A DNA stretch of 8,287 nt from Candidatus Zixiibacteriota bacterium (GCA_020345705.1 CP070766.1:1020912-1029198); one strand, 5' to 3'. Shown: positions 1 through 5,354, numbered from the stretch's first letter. The notes: generated by a model from the sequence alone, not told the origin. A program made the numbers and translations.

Positions 1-29
1 ACAGATGAATGCTTACTTGGAGGGATGAG

Positions 30-836
30 ATGAGAGCATTAATTATTTTCTCTGTTTCGGCGTTGGCTCTGATTGCCTGCTTGCTGTCATGCGGCAATTC
101 GGGCGACTCGATAATAGGCGGATTGGCGAAAGACCTGGACAATGACGGACCGGGCAGGCTTCCGGCAATCACGCCCGAAGATATTGAAGAATCAGACCGG
201 GCGCATAAGGAAGCCGGTCTCATGGCTTTGTGGTACTGTGACGAGCTTATCGCAAGCGCTGAAATCTACTTGAAATTCGACACCGCCCTGAAGTTTCTCC
301 GAAATACCTATGCCGACAGCATACCTGAAGTGAATATACCTTTCCAGTTCCCGTCAGTGGTCAGCCAGATTCTAGTCTGTTTGACCGATTCGGCGGTGCA
401 GGAATTTCGAAACGGCACATATCATCAATGGGATTCGCTCAATACACTGTTCCGGCTTGAGCAGATGGATACCAGTGTTTATTTCGACATTACTCATTCG
501 GTTAAGTTGACATTCAAAGGCCAGCTTCATCCGAAATATCTTGCCGGGTACTATGAGCAGCTGGAAGGCGTTGTATGGGCCGAGCGGAACGGCTATATGG
601 GCGACTGGCCGAACATTTACCCGTGGATTCTTGACGGGCGGGTGACGTTTCTGGTGCGCAACGCCTGGGGCGATTGCCCGGCAGGATGTATTCACAGCCA
701 CCTGTTCTATTTCAAAGAGACTGATTCCGGAATGGAATACCTGGGCGACTGGCAAAATTGCGATCCTTTACCCTGGTGGCACGAGGAGGCGAAAGCCGCG
801 TTTTGCAAGTATTACTATGGCGATCCCGACTGCTGA
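30..836 (+). CDS. Secreted lipoprotein of unknown function
   Basis: I do not recognise a family. From the ATG at 30 the product is 268 residues. A GGAGGG at 19-24 lies 5 bases upstream, so this start is preferred over the in-frame ATG at 9. Residues 2-20 form a short basic-hydrophobic signal peptide ending in the lipobox LLSC, with Cys21 followed by Gly. That predicts lipidation and attachment to a membrane, facing the periplasm or cell surface. The mature part is acidic, rich in Trp and Tyr, and has seven further cysteines (70, 117, 216, 220, 244, 259, 268), enough for disulfides. A C-terminal block, DCPAGCIHSHLFYF (about 215-228), has a CPxGC core followed by alternating hydrophobics and looks like the most constrained part. 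Two more Cys close the protein. It converges on the hydrolase gene. The lipoprotein call is firm; the function is open. Confidence 0.8.
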   Translation: MRALIIFSVSALALIACLLSCGNSGDSIIGGLAKDLDNDGPGRLPAITPEDIEESDRAHKEAGLMALWYCDELIASAEIYLKFDTALKFLRNTYADSIPEVNIPFQFPSVVSQILVCLTDSAVQEFRNGTYHQWDSLNTLFRLEQMDTSVYFDITHSVKLTFKGQLHPKYLAGYYEQLEGVVWAERNGYMGDWPNIYPWILDGRVTFLVRNAWGDCPAGCIHSHLFYFKETDSGMEYLGDWQNCDPLPWWHEEAKAAFCKYYYGDPDC

Positions 837-908
837 CGGAAATATTCGCGGAAAGATGATCGGGGACAGATAGAAACCTGGTGCAATCGGGTTATTCTCA
901 ATTTCATG

Positions 909-1544
909 TCAAAGTCTGATGACCTGCCCGGCGCCTCCGGGGGTGTACTGATCGGGGTATAGCTCTTTTATTCTCTCGATATGCTGAGTACAGTGAGTGG
1001 GACAAATGATGCTGAGTTCCCTGATATGGTCAAACTCATCGAAACCGTGTAAGCCGCCGATAAGCGCGTAGTTGCCGCCGAACTTCAGCGTCGTCTTCAA
1101 TATATTCCTGACTTCTGAGTGGGCGCATCCGACTATCGTAACTACTCCCTTTTCAGTCAAGACGGCCAGTGACTGTTCGATGTCGTTCAGTTCGCCGGTT
1201 GAGAAGATGTCTCTTTCGATGGAAATGGGCCCGGTCACGGTGACAATATTTCCCGCAGGCGGGGACGATTTAAATGAGAGCGGGACGTAAACCGGGACCT
1301 GCCTCACATCGAGAAATGCCTCCAATCCCCCGGTATGATCCCAGTGGTCATGGGAGATAAAGACGCTGTCAATACTCTCCGGGTCGATCTCCAGTTTCTT
1401 CATGTTGGCAAGAAGAATTTCTCCCTTGGCGCCGGTGTCGAAAAGTATCCTCCGGCGACCGGCCTCCACCAGGCAGGCAAAGCCCCAGTCGGCCATCAGG
1501 TTTTCTTTGAAAGCGGTATTGTCGTAAATGATTGTTATTTTCAT
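909..1544 (-). CDS. MBL-fold metallo-hydrolase, COG1237-like
   Basis: Metallo-beta-lactamase-fold protein of 211 residues with a predicted two-metal hydrolase site. Visible motifs: FDTG (35-38), the metal-binding HDHWDH (65-70, supplying H65, H67, D69 and H70), GCAH (His142), GGLHGF (His166), and a C-terminal CPTHCT (181-186). This combination matches the COG1237 group of beta-lactamase superfamily II hydrolases, which includes proteins annotated as dihydropterin ribofuranosyl-aminobenzene 5'-phosphate synthase-like. The substrate cannot be read from sequence. It is compact, and the spacer between the HDHWDH block and GCAH is short. The start at 1544 gives MKITIIYDN, the natural first strand of the fold, with a GAGG 10 bases upstream. 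An in-frame ATG 30 bases earlier lacks a site. It has its own promoter and diverges from glutamine synthetase. The fold is secure, the reaction unknown. Confidence 0.88.
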   Translation of the reverse strand: MKITIIYDNTAFKENLMADWGFACLVEAGRRRILFDTGAKGEILLANMKKLEIDPESIDSVFISHDHWDHTGGLEAFLDVRQVPVYVPLSFKSSPPAGNIVTVTGPISIERDIFSTGELNDIEQSLAVLTEKGVVTIVGCAHSEVRNILKTTLKFGGNYALIGGLHGFDEFDHIRELSIICPTHCTQHIERIKELYPDQYTPGGAGQVIRL

Positions 1545-1582
1545 TGCTTGGGAACCTCGGAGTCTCGTCATCAATTTTCTGA

Positions 1583-1611
1583 AGTCTACAACATGGAAGG
1601 CGGATTTTCAA
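1583..1611 (-). promoter_or_regulatory. Sigma70-like promoter for the MBL hydrolase
   Basis: Read on the minus strand: TTGAAA (1606-1611, 5 of 6 to consensus), a 17-base spacer, then TAGACT (1583-1588, 4 of 6). Transcription would begin about 30 bases before the ATG at 1544. This is a pattern match only. Confidence 0.45.
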
Positions 1612-1678
1612 GAACATATTTTCCGGCCAGTTATGGGATTTTATAGATTATTATGACCGTGTTGGGGGCAAAATCGGG

Positions 1679-1706
1679 TTGCCTTTTTGGCGGAATTGAT
1701 TAGATT
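1679..1706 (+). promoter_or_regulatory. Weak candidate promoter for glutamine synthetase
   Basis: TTGCCT (1679-1684), a 16-base spacer and TAGATT (1701-1706) precede the gene; each hexamer matches consensus at 4 of 6 positions. It leaves a leader of about 27 bases ending in a good AGGAG (1729-1733). No sigma54 -24/-12 pair or clear nitrogen-regulator site was seen in the 195-base divergent region. Confidence 0.25.
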
Positions 1707-1739
1707 TAAGTGAAAAAAATCGCTTATTAGGAGATAAAT

Positions 1740-3158
1740 ATGCCTTCTTTGGCAAACCTTCAGAAGACAATAAAACAAAAGAAGATCGAGTATATAGATC
1801 TCAAGTTTTGTGATCTTATCGGCGAGTGGCATCATATTACCATCCCCGCCTACAGCGTCAATCAGGACCTGTTCAAAAACGGGGTCGGTGTTGACGGCTC
1901 ATCGCTCCCCGGTTTTGCAAAAATCGAGAGGGGTGATATGATTATCCTGCCGGACGCGGACAAATTGTTTCTCGATCCTTTTTTTGAAAAGCCGACTCTT
2001 TCGTTCATTTGCGATATCATGTCGGTTAACAAAGAAATCGAACAGTATTCTCGAAATCCGCGGTGGGTTTTGATTCATGCGGACAAGTATCTGAAAAAAA
2101 TCCTTCCGGGCGTTGATGCCATCCTGGGGCCTGAGTTTGAATTCTATCTTTTTGATTCCGTGGTATTTCGCCAGGTTCCGCAGGAGGGTTACTATTTTCT
2201 GGATTCAGAGGAAGCGGACTGGAATACCGGTATCGAGGACGGAAAAAATCTTGCCTATAAAGTCCCTTACAAAGGGGGCTATCATGCTGCGCCGCCGAAA
2301 GACCGGACGTTTAATTTGCGCTCGGAGATTTCCACCCTCTTAAGCGACGTCGGCATCAAGATAAAGTATCATCATCACGAAGTCGGCGGCGGCGGACAGC
2401 ACGAGATTGAGATCGACCTGGACGAGATGGTGAAGATGGGCGATACGACCATGCTCATCAAGTATATTGTCAAAAACCATGCCTTTCGCTGCGGCAAATC
2501 GGCGACGTTCATGCCGAAACCGCTTTTCAAAGAACCGGGTTCGGGGATGCACGTCCATCAGTACCTGGCCGACAAGAAGGGCTCGGTCTTTTATGACATG
2601 AAAGGACCGTCGAAGTTTTCGAAAGTCGGCCTTCACTACATCGGCGGACTTTTGAAACACGCCGCGGCGCTGTTCGCGTTCACGAATCCGTCAACCAATT
2701 CATATAAGCGGCTTGTCCCGGGATTCGAGGCGCCGGTTTACGGGACATACTCGATGGGCAACCGGACGGCCTGCATCAGAATTCCCGGCTACCAGCGAAG
2801 ACCCCAGACGCACCGGATGGAGTTCCGCCCGCCCGACGCCACGGCCAACCCGTATCTGGCTTATGCCGCGATGGTTATGGCCGGGCTGGACGGCATAAAA
2901 AATAAAATCGATCCCGGTGACCCGGTTGACAAGGATCTGAGCGTGCTGCCTGAGGCAGAGTTGAAGAAGATTCCGCTTTTGCCGACGTCGCTGACCAAGG
3001 CTCTGGACGCTCTTGAGAAGGACTATAAATTCCTTCTCGCGGGCGGCGTTTTCACCAAGGATTTGATTGAAGCCTGGATTAAGCTGAAGCGCAGGGATGT
3101 CGAGGAAATCCGCATCCGCCCCCACCCCTGGGAGTTTGAGCTGTATTATGATAAATAG
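1740..3158 (+). CDS. glnA: Glutamine synthetase, type I
   Basis: Cytoplasmic enzyme making glutamine from glutamate, ammonia and ATP; type I enzymes are dodecamers. At 472 residues it has full type I length. Visible active-site landmarks: VDGSS (Asp52), GPEFEF (130-135), HHHEV (Glu214), GQHE (Glu222), KSATFMPKPLF (253-263), GSGMHVH (His271), NPSTNSYKRLVPGFEAP (Glu330), NRTACIRIP (Arg342), the MEFR block (Glu361, Arg363), and NPYLAYAAMVMAGLDGI. The C-terminus ELYYDK parallels the E. coli ending. The segment aligning with the E. coli adenylylation loop (KNLYDLPPEE) reads KDLSVLPEAE, with Ser401 in place of the modified Tyr. Classical GlnE control is therefore unlikely, although the overall layout resembles the I-beta subgroup. 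The glycine run in HHHEVGGGGQHE and the IRIPGYQRRPQ stretch also differ from E. coli. AGGAG lies 6 bases before the ATG. The gene stands alone between divergent and convergent neighbours. Confidence 0.96.
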   Translation: MPSLANLQKTIKQKKIEYIDLKFCDLIGEWHHITIPAYSVNQDLFKNGVGVDGSSLPGFAKIERGDMIILPDADKLFLDPFFEKPTLSFICDIMSVNKEIEQYSRNPRWVLIHADKYLKKILPGVDAILGPEFEFYLFDSVVFRQVPQEGYYFLDSEEADWNTGIEDGKNLAYKVPYKGGYHAAPPKDRTFNLRSEISTLLSDVGIKIKYHHHEVGGGGQHEIEIDLDEMVKMGDTTMLIKYIVKNHAFRCGKSATFMPKPLFKEPGSGMHVHQYLADKKGSVFYDMKGPSKFSKVGLHYIGGLLKHAAALFAFTNPSTNSYKRLVPGFEAPVYGTYSMGNRTACIRIPGYQRRPQTHRMEFRPPDATANPYLAYAAMVMAGLDGIKNKIDPGDPVDKDLSVLPEAELKKIPLLPTSLTKALDALEKDYKFLLAGGVFTKDLIEAWIKLKRRDVEEIRIRPHPWEFELYYDK

Positions 3159-3167
3159 GCGGGCGGT

Positions 3168-3210
3168 GTAGGCCGGTCAGTATCAGGAACGGCTTTCGCC
3201 TTGCTCCGGC
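3168..3210 (+). repeat. REP-like GTAG-led imperfect hairpin
   Basis: GTAG (3168-3171) is followed at once by GCCGG (3172-3176), which can pair with CCGGC (3206-3210). Inside lies GGCTTTCGCC (3191-3200), which on the minus strand is a 3-base-pair stem with a GAAA loop. It sits between the convergent glutamine synthetase and RAYT stop codons, so it could act as a REP element, a bidirectional terminator or both. Its sequence differs from the other REP palindromes here, and there is no T-run. Confidence 0.35.
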
Positions 3211-3219
3211 TTATGTAGA

Positions 3220-3747
3220 TTACCTAGACAATTCATTTGCCCGCTCCCTGTCCAGATGCCTCTTGAGTGGGTTATTCCTGATATAATCCCGAATATTGCT
3301 CAACGCTGTCTCGTTCCTAATGATGTGATCACAGAATGAGCGCTGCCATGCGAATTCCTGATCATTCAGTCTTCGGCGGATTGCCTTGCTGACGACATCT
3401 TTGTACGATTTTACGATCTTCGACAAGAGGCCGTAGTTTTTATCCGTAGCGACAGAACACTGTTCTGTCTCATTGGGAACTGCCTCCAGCCCTTCGATGA
3501 TAATGATACCATGGATATGGTTGGGCATTACCACGAAGTCATCAATCTGAACAAGTCCATAATGCTCAGGAATTAAGAGCCAGTATTCGTGAGCAATATT
3601 GCCATATTGATTCAAAATCATCTGATGATTCTCGACTTTTCCGAAGTATTCAATACTGTCAGCTGTGCAGATGGTTACAAAATAGAGGCCGGCTTGGGAG
3701 TAGTTGTACCCCTTTAACCTGTTGGGTTTTCGTTCTACTTTTTTCAT
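3220..3747 (-). CDS. REP-associated tyrosine transposase (RAYT, Y1 family)
   Basis: Single-strand DNA nuclease/transposase of the IS200/IS605-like Y1 superfamily, in the domesticated RAYT branch that acts on REP hairpins. From the ATG at 3747 it has 175 residues. Seen: YNYSQAGLYFVTICT near the N-terminus (14-28), the metal-binding HUH motif in VVMPNHIHGIIII (His77, His79), the probable catalytic Tyr115 in IVKSYKDVV, and the family C-terminal block WQRSFCDHIIRNE with IRDYIRNNPLK (about 134-162). The start is set by AAAGGGGG (3756-3763 on this strand), 8 bases upstream; an in-frame ATG at 3825 would run through repeat DNA. Residues 93-99 (ETEQCSV) are encoded by a copy of the REP palindrome, placed in the usually variable stretch between the HUH and Tyr motifs. 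No second transposon gene and no terminal inverted repeats of an insertion sequence were seen. It appears intact. Confidence 0.93.
   Translation of the reverse strand: MKKVERKPNRLKGYNYSQAGLYFVTICTADSIEYFGKVENHQMILNQYGNIAHEYWLLIPEHYGLVQIDDFVVMPNHIHGIIIIEGLEAVPNETEQCSVATDKNYGLLSKIVKSYKDVVSKAIRRRLNDQEFAWQRSFCDHIIRNETALSNIRDYIRNNPLKRHLDRERANELSR
3451..3469 (+). repeat. REP palindrome inside the RAYT coding sequence
   Basis: Arms GACAGAACA (3451-3459) and TGTTCTGTC (3461-3469) pair perfectly around one base. The same arms occur in the palindromes upstream of the gene. GTAG (3446-3449) lies one base before the first arm on the plus strand, so this copy is inverted relative to the upstream ones. 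It is in frame and keeps the RAYT reading frame open. Confidence 0.8.
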
Positions 3748-3789
3748 CGATGATTCCCCCTTTGTGTTTATTGTGTCATTGCCGGACGG

Positions 3790-3810
3790 GGACAAAACGA
3801 TGTTTCGTCC
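3790..3810 (-). repeat. Diverged REP palindrome without GTAG
   Basis: Arms GGACGAAACA and CGTTTTGTCC (minus strand) resemble the GGACAGAACA-type palindrome but have two non-Watson-Crick positions. Four bases (GCGA on the minus strand) separate it from the palindrome at 3815-3835, and it lacks an adjoining GTAG. It looks like a decayed or variant copy within unit A. Confidence 0.6.
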
Positions 3811-3814
3811 TCGC

Positions 3815-3839
3815 GGACAGAACAATGTTCTATCCCTAC
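3815..3839 (-). repeat. REP hairpin with GTAG foot, copy in unit A
   Basis: On the minus strand GTAG (3836-3839) directly precedes arms GGATAGAACA and TGTTCTGTCC around one base. There is one mismatch, a G.T wobble on one strand. A GTAG beside a hairpin is the recognition layout known for E. coli REP and its RAYT. Confidence 0.75.
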
Positions 3840-3858
3840 GATTGGCTCTGTTTTTCTG

Positions 3859-3935
3859 TCGATGATTCCCCCTTTGTGTCTTTATGCCGTTGCCGGGTGC
3901 GGACAGAACAATGTTCTGTCCCTACGATTTTCTGT
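3859..3935 (-). repeat. Tandem REP unit B, at the dehydrogenase 3' end
   Basis: This 77-base unit is directly abutted by unit A. On the minus strand it starts with ACAGAAAA (3928-3935), inside the last codons of the dehydrogenase, and carries the perfect REP palindrome (3901-3921). It ends with a second copy of AAAGGGGGAATCATCGA (3859-3875). That copy is followed by CA, not TG, so this extra ribosome-binding-site copy has no start codon. Confidence 0.8.
3901..3925 (-). repeat. Perfect REP hairpin with GTAG foot
   Basis: Arms GGACAGAACA (3901-3910) and TGTTCTGTCC (3912-3921) pair perfectly around a single base. GTAG lies at 3922-3925 on the minus strand, immediately 5' of the hairpin. The TAG of GTAG is the stop codon of the dehydrogenase, so the hairpin begins directly after translation ends and could stabilise or terminate that transcript. 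Confidence 0.8.
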
Positions 3936-4695
3936 GCGCGATCGTCGCGCTCGCCTGGGCGGTGGGCATGATGCTCAATTGGTGGATATTGACGTGCGGT
4001 GGACGGGTGACGCAGAAGAGAATGCCTTCGGCGATGTCCTCTCCCGTCAGCGGCTTAAGTCCCTTATAGACGGCGGAGGCTTGGTTTTTGTCGCCCCGGA
4101 AACGGACCATGCTGAATTCGGTTTCGACCATGCCCGGATCGACGGTGCTGACCCGAATCGGCGTATCGACCAGGTCGATCTGCATCCCTTTGGTAAGGGC
4201 ATCCACGGCATGCTTGGTGGCGCAATAGACGTTCCCGCCGGGATAAACCTCATGCCCCGCAATCGAGCCGATGTTGATGATGTGGCCTTTCTTTCTCTTG
4301 ACCATTCCCGGTATGACCGCCCGACTGACGTAGAGAAGGCCTTTGACATTGGTGTCAATCATCTCCTCCCAGTCAAGCAGTTCGGCCTCGTGGATTTTGC
4401 TCAGCCCCCGGCTCAGGCCGGCGTTGTTAATGAGAATGTCGATTTTCTGCCATTTAGCCGGCAGACCCTTGATTTTGGCTTCTACAGCTTTTTGGTCACG
4501 AACATCAAGCATGAAGAGATATGAATCGGTTCCGTGCTTTTTCTTCAGATTTTCAGCAAATCTTTTAAGCCGATCGGCTCTTCTGGCCGCAAGAATCAAC
4601 CGGGCCCCTTCGCGTGCAAAGACTTTGGCGCAGGCGTATCCTATTCCGGCGGAGGCGCCGGTCACCAAAGCGATTTTTCCCTTTATTGCAGTCAT
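3922..4695 (-). CDS. ydfG: YdfG-like NADP-dependent SDR dehydrogenase
   Basis: Classical short-chain dehydrogenase/reductase of 257 residues, predicted cytosolic. Seen: the dinucleotide-binding TGASAGIG (12-19), AARR after the second strand (Arg38/39, favouring NADP), DV at 64-65, NNAG (90-93), catalytic Ser144 in INIGSIAG, Tyr157 and Lys161 in YCATK, and PG (187-188). It resembles E. coli YdfG along most of its length: LPAKWQKIDILINNAG, DWEEMIDTNVKGLLYVSRAVIPGM, GHIINIGS, GGNVYCATK, TEFSMVRFRGD, and PPHVNIHQLSIMP near the end. YdfG oxidises L-allo-threonine, serine and related 3-hydroxy acids and reduces malonic semialdehyde. The subfamily fit is good, but the substrate is inferred. AGGAAAGG lies 7 bases before the ATG. 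The stop codon comes from the adjoining REP unit. The RAYT lies downstream on the same strand. Confidence 0.93.
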   Translation of the reverse strand: MTAIKGKIALVTGASAGIGYACAKVFAREGARLILAARRADRLKRFAENLKKKHGTDSYLFMLDVRDQKAVEAKIKGLPAKWQKIDILINNAGLSRGLSKIHEAELLDWEEMIDTNVKGLLYVSRAVIPGMVKRKKGHIINIGSIAGHEVYPGGNVYCATKHAVDALTKGMQIDLVDTPIRVSTVDPGMVETEFSMVRFRGDKNQASAVYKGLKPLTGEDIAEGILFCVTRPPHVNIHQLSIMPTAQASATIAHRKS

Positions 4696-4733
4696 TTTAT
4701 CGCCTTTCCTATGGACTTGGGATAATTTCCGCC

Positions 4734-4762
4734 AATTTAGGGCAATCGGACAAGGCAGTCAA
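4734..4762 (-). promoter_or_regulatory. Sigma70-like promoter for the dehydrogenase
   Basis: On the minus strand TTGACT (4757-4762, 5 of 6), a 17-base spacer, and TAAATT (4734-4739, 4 of 6). The predicted start of transcription is about 30 bases before the ATG at 4695. Good geometry, untested. Confidence 0.5.
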
Positions 4763-4912
4763 GCCGGGGGCAGCAGCCCGATCAAAGACTGATTTTGTTT
4801 TGATATGGGCCTGTGGCAGCCGATGTGGGAAGAATCCCATCAATTTCGCCCCGAGTCCTTTCGAATGTTTGATTTTCAACATTTGAACAGCTCTTAAGTT
4901 GTTGCAATCAAA

Positions 4913-4918
4913 TAAAAT
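4913..4918 (+). promoter_or_regulatory. Candidate -10 box ahead of the structured leader
   Basis: TAAAAT matches the -10 consensus at 5 of 6 positions and would start RNA near 4924, where the first foldable hairpin begins. No convincing -35 lies at 16-18 bases. The rest of the 4763-4912 stretch holds nothing I can identify apart from a weak 6-base-pair hairpin at 4864-4883. Confidence 0.2.
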
Positions 4919-4920
4919 AA

Positions 4921-5073
4921 CCGCACTCAGGCAGCTTTCTGAGCAGGGGGGCTCGAGGGCATATTTTCTGCAAGAGAGCCATTTCAGGAATAGACTAATT
5001 TTTCCCCCGTCCGGGTCGATTCTAAAAGAAAAGAGCCGCAGGAGTGCGTCTCGTCCCGGTCGGGGAGGGGAGG
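4921..5073 (+). promoter_or_regulatory. Candidate structured leader RNA (riboswitch-like, family unknown)
   Basis: Successive pairings can be read by eye. Hairpin 1: CTCAG (4926-4930) with CTGAG (4939-4943). Hairpin 2: GGCTC (4950-4954) with GAGCC (4976-4980), plus inner GCA/TGC. Long stem: 5005-5019 with 5051-5065, giving 13 Watson-Crick pairs and two T.T mismatches. It encloses two small hairpins, TTCT/AGAA (5020-5030) and CGCA/TGCG (5037-5048), which together make a three-way-junction layout. The long stem ends just before the GGGGAGG (5067-5073) of the next ORF. A competing pairing, CGCACTC (4922-4928) with GAGTGCG (5042-5048), would break hairpin 1 and the CGCA/TGCG hairpin. I could not match it to a known riboswitch class. 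It could also be a small RNA not tied to the ORF. Confidence 0.45.
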
Positions 5074-5080
5074 TTTCCTG

Positions 5081-5221
5081 ATGGCTTCGAAGAAAAAAGA
5101 CGTTTACGTGATGCCACGTAAACTTTACTGGCATCTTTACAGTTTGCAGAACTTAAACAGTGAGAAATTCATTAAGGTAGTGAACAAAATTCTCAGGAAA
5201 GAATATCAGCTGATAAAATAG
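5081..5221 (+). CDS. Small basic hypothetical protein, 46 residues
   Basis: An ATG at 5081 opens 46 codons to a TAG, preceded at 7 bases by a strong GGGGAGG Shine-Dalgarno (5067-5073). The product starts MASKKKDVYVMPRKLYWHLY and ends in KILRKEYQLIK. It is strongly basic, rich in Lys, Tyr and Leu, with no signal peptide or membrane span and no Cys. A charged second half (about 28-46) could be one helix. I do not recognise it. A perfect 9-base inverted repeat lies within codons 8-15. The ribosome binding site and clean reading frame favour a real gene. The alternative is that the hairpins here and upstream belong to one noncoding RNA. The M23 peptidase gene follows 133 bases later with its own promoter. 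Confidence 0.5.
   Translation: MASKKKDVYVMPRKLYWHLYSLQNLNSEKFIKVVNKILRKEYQLIK
5102..5123. repeat. Perfect 9-base inverted repeat
   Basis: GTTTACGTG (5102-5110) and CACGTAAAC (5115-5123) pair perfectly around four bases. It lies inside the start of the 46-codon ORF. It could be an mRNA hairpin that affects translation or a dimeric regulator's DNA site. It has no T-run, so it is unlikely to be a terminator. Confidence 0.7.
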
Positions 5222-5257
5222 GATCTTGCGTAACTGCAAAGAAAGGGCGGATTTTTG

Positions 5258-5286
5258 TTGACATCGCTTCGGGATTGCGATATTTT
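5258..5286 (+). promoter_or_regulatory. Sigma70 promoter for the M23 peptidase
   Basis: A perfect TTGACA (5258-5263), a 17-base spacer and TATTTT (5281-5286, 4 of 6). Transcription would begin about 60 bases before the ATG at 5355. The spacer carries a small inverted repeat, ATCGC/GCGAT. Imperfect direct repeats (CGTAACTG-type) flank the promoter at 5229-5244 and 5327-5342. Confidence 0.6.
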
Positions 5287-5354
5287 CCGTCGAAATTTTT
5301 TGAGACAACAATATCTAGTCTTGTAACGTAACTGTAGAGAAATTCGGGCCTATT

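Larger units (their letters stand above)
3747..3859 (-). repeat. Tandem REP unit A, next to the RAYT start
   Basis: This 113-base unit repeats, with changes, the unit at 3859-3935. Read on the minus strand it runs ACAGAAAA, an insert, AATCGTAGGGA, a palindrome (3815-3835), a second palindrome, then ACACAAAGGGGGAATCATCGA. The last part holds the RAYT ribosome binding site (3756-3763). It differs from the other unit by a second palindrome and a short insert. The 21 bases at 3747-3767 are identical to those at 3859-3879. Confidence 0.8.

Noticed and set aside
372..755. 127-codon minus-strand frame opposite the lipoprotein
   Set aside because: No start-site support and no motif; the plus frame has a Shine-Dalgarno, signal peptide and lipobox.
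837..908. Terminator between the convergent lipoprotein and hydrolase genes
   Set aside because: Only a 4-base AACC/GGTT pairing is visible, with no T-run on either strand.
1369..1617. 82-codon second frame overlapping the hydrolase start
   Set aside because: Same strand, different frame; the hydrolase frame carries all the metal-binding motifs.
2700..3125. 141-codon minus-strand frame inside glutamine synthetase
   Set aside because: Antisense shadow of a strongly conserved coding region; Arg- and Gln-rich composition typical of such shadows.
3747..3935. CRISPR-like array of short repeats
   Set aside because: Only two units, with unequal length and no regular unique spacers; they are palindromic GTAG-footed elements beside a RAYT, and no cas gene is present.
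3862..4524. 220-codon open frame on the plus strand
   Set aside because: It runs antisense to the dehydrogenase, whose motifs are unmistakable, and begins in REP repeat DNA without a ribosome binding site.
4864..4883. AATGTT/AACATT hairpin as a terminator or operator
   Set aside because: Six A/T-rich pairs with an 8-base loop and no tail; too weak to call.
5005..5065. The long stem as an intrinsic terminator on either strand
   Set aside because: Its 3' side is followed by GGGGAGG-type sequence on the plus strand and by an A-run on the minus strand, not by a T-run.
4709..5134. 141-codon open frame on the minus strand
   Set aside because: It has no recognisable domain, lies across the dehydrogenase promoter and the structured leader, and would overlap the better-supported 46-codon ORF.
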